Positions 1 through 6,645 of a DNA stretch of 6,645 bases are shown piece by piece (the first letter of the stretch is position 1; each line of letters opens with the position of its first letter). The translations under genes were made by a program, and so were the position numbers. The notes under the pieces were generated by a model. That model was not told where the DNA came from. It saw nothing but the letters and a program-made list of their open reading frames with translations, and made no database searches. The DNA comes from an uncultured Flammeovirgaceae bacterium. Lineage in GTDB: Bacteria > Bacteroidota > Bacteroidia > Cytophagales > Cyclobacteriaceae. Location: the NCBI GenBank assembly GCA_937138955.1, contig CAKZPJ010000573.1, positions 1-6,645 of the forward strand, in the 5' to 3' direction.

Positions 1-3
1 TAT

Positions 4-1497
4 TTGCTTCCTCAAAAATCAGAACAAATAAAACCAAAGCAACTTTATTCTAGTAAGGTAGTCAGTTTGATCCCTTCCGTTACAGTTGTACTCTTTTCCT
101 TACTATTCGTAGGCTGTGGTAACACCAAGTCCGAACATAATGAAACTGCTAATGAAGTAACGGAACAACCTGGGCTTCAGCTACTGGGCAACCGCTTTTT
201 CACCTTCAACACCGTAGTGCGGGTAAACCAGATTGAAACCTCCCGTAATGAATCTCACGAGCAGAATGAATCGAGTATTCATACTCCCAAAGCCGCTCGG
301 GCATTTCGCGAAGCGGTAGAAGAAGGCTGGCCGGGAGCTCGTATGACCTGGTCATTTAGTTGGCAAGCACTCAATGATCAGCGACCCAATTATGTCGCAC
401 TTCGAGAGCTCATAGTCTCCTACCACCAGAAGTACGGAGATGAAATTACTTTTCTACCCGGAGGCTATTTTGCCAATATGTACAACACTCGCGAGCAGGT
501 CAATCAGGATTTGCAAGATGGTTTGCAATTGGTTTCTGAAATGGTAGGTAGTGGCTACCGCCCTAACAGCGTTATTGCCGGGTTTCTATCGGCCGACAAT
601 CTAAAGTACTGAGCGGAAGAAGAGAATATTCACGTCTGTCAGGGAAATATCTGGAGTCAGTACGCGGTTGACAATGGCGACGGTGAAGGGTCAATATCCT
701 ATCCCTATTATCCGTCTACTGAACATTTCTGCAAACCGGCTCAAGGAAAAGAAGATTTCATTGATTGCGTAAACCTGGACGGTTGGACGGTGGATTTCCT
801 AAATGCCCGCTTTCCCGGTGCCAGAATCATTGATGGGGTTCACTGTGGCAGTCGGCAAGGGGTTGGCCCCATTGAGACTGTAATCAGGTTAGGAACTGAA
901 GAAGGCACGAAAGAAATGCTAGCCACCACCGCCGCGCACTTTGATAAAGGATTTGAACTGAATAATTTTGCCTGGGTCACCTGCAACTGGGAAATGTTTC
1001 TAGTAGAAGCCCGCCGGATATACGGCTACAAAGGACGGAACGGGCTGGATGGCCTTGTTATCTGGTTTAGCGAAATGCGTAAGCGGTGGCTCAAGGCTAA
1101 GTTTATTACCCAAGGAGAAGTCGGGTTGCTTTGGCGCGAACAATTCAAGAATAACGATAGCATCAACTATCGTTTCGTGCAGCGAGGTTCGGGTGTGTGC
1201 GGATCAGATCCTGACAAGGAGATCCGTTGGTTTATGAATAAGGGGTTTCGCTTGGCACTATTAAGCAACCATACCACCGATTCGCCCGAAAAAGTGATTA
1301 ATTTTACCCACTACGACCTCGAGGCTCAGGAGCCACCTGATCCCAAACCGGGGGAAGCAATCCGTAATTGGAGTCTGATGAACCGGATCAATCAAAAAGG
1401 TACTCGTCCGCAGGACACCCCGATCCGTATTGAGCAACTAAAACCTAATGAGCAGACGATCATTGAGCAGCGGTATCCGCAATTGATCAACAACTAA
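4..1497 (+). pseudogene. DUF3863/DUF3864-like lipoprotein, interrupted by in-frame TGA
   Basis: The reading frame has 497 codons before the TAA at 1495-1497 and is broken only by a TGA at 610-612 (codon 203). The same frame resumes at once (AEEENIHVCQGNIW) with no insertion or deletion, so this is one gene and not two. The N-terminus has a hydrophobic stretch (about residues 19-37) ending in a lipobox FVG-C with Cys38, indicating a lipoprotein. Dense motifs include EEGWPGARMTWSFSW (about 107-121), YGDEITFLPGGYF, DFIDCVNLDGW (251-261) and GVGPIET. From memory these match the Bacteroidetes DUF3863 family, with a DUF3864-like tail from about residue 370. The biochemical function is unknown; members often occur near glycan-degradation genes. 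The leftmost start is a TTG at 4-6, but the frame is open to the window edge, so the true start may lie upstream. A GTG at 790 could open the second half, but that part would lack an export signal. The break is certain; the family name is less so. Confidence 0.8.
610..612 (+). other. In-frame premature TGA stop
   Basis: TGA follows the codons for LKY and precedes the codons for AEEENIHV. Coding character and conserved-looking motifs continue in the identical frame for 294 further codons. One substitution from a sense codon such as TGG or TTA would produce it. It is either a real nonsense mutation or a base error in the assembly; the sequence alone cannot tell which. Confidence 0.9.
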
Positions 1498-1507
1498 GCA
1501 TAGCGAC

Positions 1508-1717
1508 ATGAGAAAAACTACCTATCTACTTGCACTATCAGTCTTTTTAGGAATTACCAGTTGTAGTAATAACAATACTACCATCATTGAGGAGGAGCCA
1601 GCGCCCGCCCGACCCAATATTGTCTTTATTCTGGGCGATCAGTGGAGAGCGCAGGCTACGGGCTATAGTGGTGACCCGAATCTTATCGGAAAAACCCCCA
1701 ACCTTGACCGCATGTAA
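1508..1717 (+). pseudogene. Truncated sulfatase lipoprotein (N-terminal remnant)
   Basis: The 69 residues start with a lipoprotein signal peptide (KTTYLLALSVFLG, lipobox ITS-C at Cys19). A short Asn/Glu/Pro-rich tether follows, then the start of a type I sulfatase domain: RPNIVFILGDQWRAQATGY (35-53) and KTPNLDRM (62-69). In the family, the Asp after the first strand (Asp44 here) binds the active-site calcium, with Gln45 in place of the second Asp as in some subfamilies. The frame ends at TAA directly after TPNLDRM. Intact sulfatases are usually about 450-550 residues, and the C-x-P/A-x-R motif that becomes formylglycine normally lies shortly after this point. It is absent here, as is all the rest of the fold, so no sulfatase activity is possible. 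The ATG is 10 bases after the preceding gene's stop, which suggests the two genes were once one operon. No convincing Shine-Dalgarno sequence precedes it. Confidence 0.85.
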
Positions 1718-1782
1718 CTGCCGGAGGCTATATTGATTATTCGGAAGGTGCCAAGGCTCAAGGGCCCGGTTTGAACAAATAA
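1714..1782 (+). pseudogene. Possible 3' relic of a lost gene (unassigned)
   Basis: Just after the sulfatase break, a frame shifted relative to it reads VTAGGYIDYSEGAKAQGPGL, then NK and a TAA stop at 1780-1782. Its composition looks like a genuine protein C-terminus more than random translation, and it has no start codon of its own. It could be the tail of the same sulfatase or of another gene joined to the remnant by a deletion. I do not recognise the family. The stretch is too short to be certain that it was ever coding. Confidence 0.3.
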
Positions 1783-1865
1783 TCGATTTTTACTTACCTA
1801 TGACCACCGCTATCTGGATTGCTCTTTTGCCTAATAAGAAACAAGATAGTTATGCTGCATGAATA

Positions 1866-1905
1866 CTCGGAAGAACAGATAAGCTAACCCTGAGGAGATT
1901 CCGAG
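1866..1905. repeat. 7-bp inverted repeat
   Basis: CTCGGAA (1866-1872) is repeated as its exact reverse complement TTCCGAG (1899-1905), separated by 26 bases. It lies about 120-150 bases before the sigma factor start. The arms could form a weak hairpin or a spaced operator. No T-run follows closely, so a terminator is unlikely. A repeat of this size can occur by chance. Confidence 0.3.
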
Positions 1906-1958
1906 AAATATCTACAATTAAATAATTAGTAATAATATCTTTTATATGGTAAATATAT

Positions 1959-1991
1959 TTTGGATATTTTGATTCCTAGTGGATAATGTTA
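1959..1991 (+). promoter_or_regulatory. Candidate Bacteroidetes-type promoter for the sigma operon
   Basis: A TTTG at 1959-1962 is followed after 21 bases by TAATGTTA at 1984-1991. The known Bacteroidetes housekeeping promoter has TTTG at about -33 and TAnnTTTG at about -7, with a 19-21 base gap. The -33 element and the spacing fit, but the -7 element matches only in part (TA, then TT within the TTTG position). Transcription would start about 25 bases before the ATG. Two near-miss ATnnTTTG motifs nearby (ending at 1962 and 1971) make the exact site uncertain. Confidence 0.25.
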
Positions 1992-2006
1992 CCATTACGC
2001 TAATGA

Positions 2007-2012
2007 AGGAGG
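2007..2012 (+). promoter_or_regulatory. Strong Shine-Dalgarno site of the sigma factor gene
   Basis: AGGAGG, within the purine run AAGGAGGAAGG (2006-2016), lies 9 bases before the ATG at 2022 and supports that start. Bacteroidota genes mostly lack such sites, and neither of the two following genes has one. Confidence 0.6.
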
Positions 2013-2021
2013 AAGGATATT

Positions 2022-2642
2022 ATGACTCCAGTAGTAAATATCGATATTGATGACCTGACGCTTTTTTTGCGGGTTAAAACCAGCGAAGAAAAAGCTTTTA
2101 AAAAGCTGTTTGTTCGATACTACGAGAAGCTTCGCCAATTTACTACCCTAACGTATCACGACCCAATACTGGCCGAAGAGGTCGTGCAGGAAGTATTTGC
2201 CCGGCTGTGGGAAAGAAGACAGTCTTTGGAGATTCACTCTTCGGTAAAGTACTATTTATACACTGCCTGTCGTAACCAAGCGTATAATTTAATAAACCAG
2301 AAAAATCACCGTCATCAAAGTATGACCGAAGCAATGGAAGCCATTTTGGCCGATAATGATACTCCGGAAACGGTTCTCTCCTTTGAAACACTGTATTATA
2401 ATTTACAAAAAGCAGTTGACGCTTTACCAACCAAAGCCAAAAAAGTGTTTGTGCTTAAATACTTTCAGCAAACTAAGCATAAAGAAATTGCTCGAAGGAT
2501 GAATATTTCGGAAAGCATGGTTGAAAAACACGCGGCTAATGCAATACGGCAAGTGAGAAAGAAGCTCGCTTCTCATGCTCTTCCCGTAATTCTTACCCTA
2601 CTCACCAAGCTATCACTGCTCTTTTTGCCGTTTTTCAGATAG
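2022..2642 (+). CDS. ECF sigma-70 factor, Bacteroidetes FecI-like family
   Basis: This 206-residue protein is an extracytoplasmic-function sigma factor that would direct RNA polymerase to the promoters of its own uptake system. Region 2 spans about residues 24-90: AFKKLFVRYYEKLRQF, then the core-binding and -10 recognition segment AEEVVQEVFARLWERR (51-66), then VKYYLYTACRNQAYNLI. Region 4 spans about 128-182, with the helix-turn-helix HKEIARRMNISESMVEKHAA (153-172) that reads the -35 element. The order and wording match the Bacteroidetes sigma-70 family 1 (TIGR02985 type) found next to FecR and SusC genes. The length is near the usual 170-200. The last 20 or so residues (ALPVILTLLTKLSLLFLPFF) are strongly hydrophobic, which is unusual for a cytoplasmic sigma factor but is seen in some relatives. 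The gene lies 72 bases before the anti-sigma gene and is probably held inactive by it. Confidence 0.95.
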   Translation: MTPVVNIDIDDLTLFLRVKTSEEKAFKKLFVRYYEKLRQFTTLTYHDPILAEEVVQEVFARLWERRQSLEIHSSVKYYLYTACRNQAYNLINQKNHRHQSMTEAMEAILADNDTPETVLSFETLYYNLQKAVDALPTKAKKVFVLKYFQQTKHKEIARRMNISESMVEKHAANAIRQVRKKLASHALPVILTLLTKLSLLFLPFFR

Positions 2643-2714
2643 TGAACTAAAAAAATCAAGTTTTTCCTATTCCGACCTGTGGCTTTTTCTATTTCACTTG
2701 TCTACTAAGTAGCG

Positions 2715-3743
2715 ATGGAAAAAAAACACTACTACACCGGCCTAATTCTAAAATCACTGGCGGAAGATATTCAACCTGACGAACAGGTAGAACTAGATAT
2801 ATGGTTGGGAGAGCACGATGATCATCAAAAATTATTTTTCGATATGAAGTCTAACTGGAAGACCTATCCTTCTGCTAACCAGGAAACTGAATTTGCCTAC
2901 CAACAACTTAGACAAAGGTTAGATTTACCTAGCCAGCCAATTTTCTCCTCACCAACAGAAAAGAAAATCTCAATCAAGCGAACCTCACTCTTTCGGTTAA
3001 GAGCTGCGGCAACTATAACAGGGGTACTATTACTTTCTTTTCTGGCTTATTACTTCGTTAGCTCTTCTAGCAAAACTGTCTACCAGACTGGGTACGGAGA
3101 AACTGCTACCTACCAACTACCAGATAGCTCCTTAGTAACTTTGAATGCTAACTCCTCTTTAGAGTTTTCTCAGAACTGGCAGCAACACACATTACGGGAA
3201 GTCTGGCTAGACGGTGAGGCATTCTTTCAAGTGACTAAAATATCTCAGCTTCCGGCGGCAGAATTACCAGACCGGTTTGTGGTTCACACTCCCCAGGCTG
3301 ATGTGGAAGTGCTGGGTACATCGTTCAATGTTGAAGACCGCCGGGGAACTACCACCGTGGTACTGAACAGCGGCGAAGTAAAGCTGAAATCACTGCTCAA
3401 CCAAGACTCAGAAGTAGTAATGCAACCAGGCGATTACGTAGCCATGTCAGAATCAACGGATCATTTGGTACGCAAGATTGTTGACCCAGCTCAGTTTTCG
3501 TCTTGGACCGAGCATAAACTAATTATGGATAATACATCGCTGCGGAGTATTGCTCAAACCATAGAAGACTACTACGGACTACAAGTAAGGCTCGAGACAA
3601 CATCAATAGCAGAAAAAGCACTGACTGGTTCAATTCCAACGGAAGATTTGAATAGTTTCTTAACGATCTTATCCGCCTCAGCCGATGTGCAGATAGTGCG
3701 GCAAGAAAATATTTTAATTCTACGAAATAAAGCAGTTCCCTAG
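2715..3743 (+). CDS. FecR-family anti-sigma factor / transmembrane sensor
   Basis: The 342 residues form the inner-membrane regulator of the sigma factor encoded just upstream. The cytoplasmic N-terminal part (1-93) would bind the sigma factor. A single membrane helix follows at about 97-115 (AAATITGVLLLSFLAYYFV), flanked by Lys/Arg on the cytoplasmic side. The periplasmic FecR domain (about 120-225) carries YQLPDSSLVTLNANSSLEF, VWLDGEAFFQV (163-173) and VEVLGTSFNV (197-206). The C-terminal DUF4974 domain (about 268-337; LRSIAQTIEDYYGLQVRLE, ALTGSIPTEDLNSFLTIL) is the part thought to contact the receptor's STN domain. Length and domain order are those of an ordinary, complete family member. 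The ATG start gives a normal N-terminus, and no clear Shine-Dalgarno sequence precedes it. The gap to the receptor gene is 52 bases, consistent with one operon. The signal and the sigma partner are inferred from gene order. Confidence 0.95.
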   Translation: MEKKHYYTGLILKSLAEDIQPDEQVELDIWLGEHDDHQKLFFDMKSNWKTYPSANQETEFAYQQLRQRLDLPSQPIFSSPTEKKISIKRTSLFRLRAAATITGVLLLSFLAYYFVSSSSKTVYQTGYGETATYQLPDSSLVTLNANSSLEFSQNWQQHTLREVWLDGEAFFQVTKISQLPAAELPDRFVVHTPQADVEVLGTSFNVEDRRGTTTVVLNSGEVKLKSLLNQDSEVVMQPGDYVAMSESTDHLVRKIVDPAQFSSWTEHKLIMDNTSLRSIAQTIEDYYGLQVRLETTSIAEKALTGSIPTEDLNSFLTILSASADVQIVRQENILILRNKAVP

Positions 3744-3795
3744 ACATACGCCTCAAATTCAATCATCACTAGTCAACAACCTAACAATATACTCT

Positions 3796-6645
3796 ATGAA
3801 AATCACTACTCAAGTCTTCAAAAGTAGCTCCTTATTCCTCGGTATAGGGATATGCTGCTTTTTACTGGTAATTACCCACCTAAGTAAAGCCCAGGAACTG
3901 GCCAGCGCCTCGTCAGCGGTAAGATCAAATTTAGTAATTGACTATCCCAAACAAGATAGAAAAGACAAGCTATCTCTTCTGGAGGTGCTCAATACGCTTG
4001 AAAAGACCTACCAGGTTAGTATTGTAGGCGAAAGTCAATTTCTAAAGGATAAATATGTACCTAAAGAAAATATAAAAGCAGAGAAAAACGCTACACAAAC
4101 ATCTTTAGAAGAACAGTTGCTTCACATACTTGAACCGTTGGGGCTTGATTATGTACGTTACGGCGATTCCTTTGTGATCCAAACGGTCAAACCAGCGTCA
4201 GAAGAACCAAAAAGAATAGAGCGAAAAAGTCCGAGTCTCTGGAATGATGCATCGGAATCACACGACTCACATCAAGGTTATCTACCTCTACCTATTTCGG
4301 CTACGGATGCAGCAGCAGTGGAAAAAAATATTAGTGGACAAGTAACCGACGAGAAAAACGAAGGACTACCGGGAGTGAATATTTTAGCGAAAGGAACTAC
4401 CCAAGGAACAGTGACTGATATTGATGGTAATTACCGTCTTACAGTTAATGATGATGCGACAACACTAGTCTTTTCTTCTATCGGTTATGTGTCGCAAGAA
4501 GTAGAAATCAACGACCGTACCATTATCAATTTGGAGCTGACGCCAGATGTGCAATCGTTAGAAGAAGTTTTAGTAATAGGTTACGGTACCCAGCAAAAAT
4601 CAGATATGACTGGTTCGGTAGGTTCTGTAAACCGAGAGGAGTTTCAACAACGGGCTCCGGTTAATTTACAACAAGGCCTAGCCGGAAGAGTATCCGGAGT
4701 AAATGTGTCTTTAAACTCAGGTCGCCCCGGAGGTAGACCTACGATCCGAATCCGAGGAAACTCCTCAGTTACCGGTTCCAATGATCCGCTATACGTTGTT
4801 GATGGAGTGATCTTGCCCGTCGCCACCCTTTCCAACGGCACCTCTCCTATTGACTTTCTTGATCCGGGAAACATTGAGTCGGTTGAGGTATTAAAAGATG
4901 CTTCAGCTACCGCGATCTACGGAGCTCGAGCCGCTAACGGAGTCATATTGGTGACGACCAAAGGACGTAAGCAAGAAGGAGGAAGATTAACCTACGATGG
5001 TTCGGTCAGTGTGGGAAGACTTCCGGTCAAATTAGATTTATTGAATGCTGAAGAGTTCTTGAGAGTAGAAGATATCGCTTTTCTAAATGCCGGAAAGTAT
5101 GGTTTAGCGGGTAGCGCAATAGACCCAGCCACTAAGAGAACCGATCCCCGCCTATTTGATGCCTCTGGAAACCCATTGTACGACACCGACTGGCAAGAAG
5201 AGGGTTTTCGTACCGCCATCAGTAACAATCACAATTTATCCTTTGCAGGAGGAGACAAGTCAAACAGCTACGCCGTTAGCTTAGGCTACCGTAACGAAGA
5301 GGGCATACTGAGAAAATCATCTTTAGAGCGTTATTCCGGCCGATTGATGGTTGATTCTCAGATTAAAGACTGGCTTACCCTCGGCGCATCAATTAACTAC
5401 AGTGCTCAAAATGAAAGCCAACCTCGGCAAGTGGGTTCAGGAGGTATCAGCCCCACCCGATCGATACTGCAGGCACTACCAATTACCCCGGTCAGATACC
5501 CGGATGGCACTTTTGGTAGAACGTTAGATTACCCGGGAGTAGAGGGAGGTGCGCAACCCGTCCGGCTGGTGAATGAAACTAAGCGCCTGCTAAACTCGGT
5601 CAATACCGTGGGAACTGCCTACGCGGATATTAAACTGGCGAAAGGCTTAACCTTTAAAAGTACCATTGGGGTTAACCTTATTGATCAGGAAGTAAGTTTT
5701 TACGCAGGCGATGAGCTTCAGTTTATCTCGGAAAATGGTCGGGCTTCCATCGCTAACGAACGGCTCACATCCTGGCAATTTGAGAATTACCTGACCTATG
5801 ATACCCAAATTGCGGAGAAACATACTTTAAGTGGTCTGTTAGGAGCATCTTGGCAGCGGGTAACTAACTTCAATACTTCAGCAGCCGCTCAAGACTTTCT
5901 CGATGATTACTTCGAGTTCAACAATCTGGGGATTGCATCCAACCCCCGACCGTCAACCTCTGGTGCAGAAGCTTATAGCCTAAACTCTTACTTTGCCCGA
6001 CTTAACTACATTATTGACAGTAAATATCTGTTTACGCTCACCGGTCGGATAGATGGCTCATCCCGATTTTCCCAAGATAATCGCTACGCCTTCTTCCCCT
6101 CGGGCGCTGTAGGGTGGAGAGTATCGGAGGAGAACTTTATGCAGAACGTTCCAGTCATCTCCAATCTCAAACTACGCACCAGCTACGGGCTTACCGGAAA
6201 CTCCGAAATTCCAAACTACCGTACCGTGGCCGGACTGGGAAACTATTCCTATATCGTCAACGGAGAACGAGTAACCGGAATTGGCCTTAGCAGAATGGCA
6301 AACCCCAATCTACGATGGGAGAAGAACACGCAGTTTGATATTGGCCTTGAAATAGGCTTCATCCAGGACAGAGTGTCGCTGGAAGCAGATTACTATTATA
6401 AGCGGGCGGATGACATGCTACTAGCTGCTCCCGTACCAGCCACGAGTGCTTACAGTACGGTGATCCAAAATATTGGTAGCATGGAGAACCGTGGATTTGA
6501 ATTTGCGGTGCGGACGGCCAACATTGTAAACGCTAACTTCAGTTGGAGTACCGACTTTAATATTTCCCTAAATCGAAATAAAGTACTGAATTTGACCGGA
6601 GGGCAGGATATTATTCAGGGAGGAAATCCGGTAACGGGTAATAGA
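3796..6645 (+). CDS. SusC/RagA-family TonB-dependent receptor with STN domain (3' partial)
   Basis: The frame is open from ATG 3796 to the right edge (950 residues, no stop). SusC proteins with this extension are usually about 1050-1200 residues, so the last part of the barrel is outside the window. In order: a signal peptide with likely cleavage after SKA (residue 32); an STN signalling domain (about 45-134; LLEVLNTLEKTYQVSIVG, LEPLGLDYVRYGDSFVI); a polar linker (136-176); a carboxypeptidase-regulatory-like domain (about 179-255; ISGQVTDEKNEGLPGVNIL, GTVTDIDGNYRL); the EEVLVIGYGTQ segment (256-266); and a plug domain (about 268-390). The plug has DPLYVVDGV (331-339) and VEVLKDASATAIYGARAANG (363-382), the SusC signature. 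The beta-barrel follows. It would import a large ligand, typically an oligosaccharide, across the outer membrane using TonB energy. The STN domain and the sigma/anti-sigma genes upstream mark it as the sensor of a trans-envelope switch. The ligand is unknown. A SusD partner would normally follow. Confidence 0.96.
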   Translation, partial: MKITTQVFKSSSLFLGIGICCFLLVITHLSKAQELASASSAVRSNLVIDYPKQDRKDKLSLLEVLNTLEKTYQVSIVGESQFLKDKYVPKENIKAEKNATQTSLEEQLLHILEPLGLDYVRYGDSFVIQTVKPASEEPKRIERKSPSLWNDASESHDSHQGYLPLPISATDAAAVEKNISGQVTDEKNEGLPGVNILAKGTTQGTVTDIDGNYRLTVNDDATTLVFSSIGYVSQEVEINDRTIINLELTPDVQSLEEVLVIGYGTQQKSDMTGSVGSVNREEFQQRAPVNLQQGLAGRVSGVNVSLNSGRPGGRPTIRIRGNSSVTGSNDPLYVVDGVILPVATLSNGTSPIDFLDPGNIESVEVLKDASATAIYGARAANGVILVTTKGRKQEGGRLTYDGSVSVGRLPVKLDLLNAEEFLRVEDIAFLNAGKYGLAGSAIDPATKRTDPRLFDASGNPLYDTDWQEEGFRTAISNNHNLSFAGGDKSNSYAVSLGYRNEEGILRKSSLERYSGRLMVDSQIKDWLTLGASINYSAQNESQPRQVGSGGISPTRSILQALPITPVRYPDGTFGRTLDYPGVEGGAQPVRLVNETKRLLNSVNTVGTAYADIKLAKGLTFKSTIGVNLIDQEVSFYAGDELQFISENGRASIANERLTSWQFENYLTYDTQIAEKHTLSGLLGASWQRVTNFNTSAAAQDFLDDYFEFNNLGIASNPRPSTSGAEAYSLNSYFARLNYIIDSKYLFTLTGRIDGSSRFSQDNRYAFFPSGAVGWRVSEENFMQNVPVISNLKLRTSYGLTGNSEIPNYRTVAGLGNYSYIVNGERVTGIGLSRMANPNLRWEKNTQFDIGLEIGFIQDRVSLEADYYYKRADDMLLAAPVPATSAYSTVIQNIGSMENRGFEFAVRTANIVNANFSWSTDFNISLNRNKVLNLTGGQDIIQGGNPVTGNR

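Larger units (their letters stand above)
1783..2021 (+). other. Intergenic region upstream of the sigma factor gene
   Basis: This 239-base gap separates the decayed gene pair from the sigma/anti-sigma/receptor operon. It becomes strongly AT-rich from about 1905 to 1975, as expected of a promoter region. It contains a 7-bp inverted repeat, a possible weak promoter and a Shine-Dalgarno sequence, listed separately. Short frames such as the 20-codon ATG frame at 1800-1862 have no supporting features and are not called. No convincing terminator hairpin with a T-run is seen. Confidence 0.6.

Noticed and set aside
610..612. TGA read as selenocysteine or by programmed readthrough
   Set aside because: I see no clear hairpin of the bacterial SECIS type straight after the TGA and no selenoprotein family resemblance. 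A simple nonsense change or base error explains it better, although I could not fold the region computationally.
1049..1237. 62-codon + strand frame
   Set aside because: It lies wholly inside the lipoprotein gene in another phase and its translation resembles no protein family; an out-of-frame shadow.
790..1497. A separate 235-codon gene starting at GTG 790
   Set aside because: It is in the same frame as the upstream lipoprotein, the coding signal runs back without a break to 613, and no export signal or ribosome site precedes 790. It is the second part of one broken gene.
1800..1862. 20-codon ATG frame in the gap before the sigma gene
   Set aside because: Very short, with no ribosome site and no recognisable motif; likely chance.
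2143..2430. 95-codon - strand frame over the sigma factor gene
   Set aside because: It is antisense to a clearly recognised sigma factor gene and has no motifs of its own.
2643..2714. Terminator between the sigma and anti-sigma genes (A-run, TCAAG, T-run; AGTGAA/TTCACT arms)
   Set aside because: The A/T stem is only about 5 pairs with no GC, and the other arms are 46 bases apart. The operon layout argues for read-through.
3523..3762. 79-codon - strand frame over the end of the anti-sigma gene
   Set aside because: Antisense to the DUF4974 coding region; no family resemblance.
3744..3795. A promoter or terminator between the anti-sigma and receptor genes
   Set aside because: No TTTG/TAnnTTTG pair or hairpin is visible in these 52 bases.
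4644..5228. Two - strand frames (4644-4874 and 4992-5228) inside the receptor gene
   Set aside because: Both are antisense to the conserved SusC plug and early barrel and look like random translation.

Overview
The window looks like chromosomal DNA from a Bacteroidota, most likely a free-living or marine Cytophagales-type bacterium. The evidence is a SusC/RagA-type TonB-dependent receptor with an N-terminal signalling (STN) domain, preceded by a Bacteroidetes-type ECF sigma factor and a FecR-family anti-sigma factor. Two Bacteroidetes-style lipoprotein genes lie upstream. All recognisable genes are on the + strand.

Left part (about 1-1782): remains of a catabolic gene pair. A lipoprotein resembling the DUF3863/DUF3864 family reads in one frame from the left edge to 1497, but an in-frame TGA at 610-612 interrupts it. 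Ten bases downstream, a sulfatase lipoprotein gene keeps only its first 69 codons. It stops straight after the conserved TPNLDR motif, before the catalytic formylglycine site. A short unassigned peptide frame (1714-1782) follows the break. Both genes appear inactivated.

Middle (1783-2021): a 239-base AT-rich gap. It marks the boundary to a separate transcription unit and holds a possible weak promoter, a 7-bp inverted repeat and an unusually good Shine-Dalgarno sequence.

Right part (2022-6645): an apparently intact regulatory and uptake operon of an ECF sigma factor (2022-2642), a FecR-like anti-sigma factor with one membrane segment (2715-3743), and a SusC-like outer-membrane receptor from 3796. 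The receptor is open to the right edge and shows 950 residues without a stop. By analogy with FecI-FecR-FecA, substrate binding at the receptor would be passed by the STN domain to the periplasmic part of the anti-sigma factor, freeing the sigma factor to transcribe the uptake genes. A SusD-like lipoprotein and degradative enzymes would be expected beyond the right edge, but nothing here shows them. The substrate cannot be read from the sequence. The sulfatase relic hints at a sulfated glycan, but it may belong to an older, unrelated unit.

I found no RNA genes, CRISPR array, insertion sequence or clearly undescribed system. The most notable signal is the decay of two adjacent genes beside an intact sensing and uptake operon.
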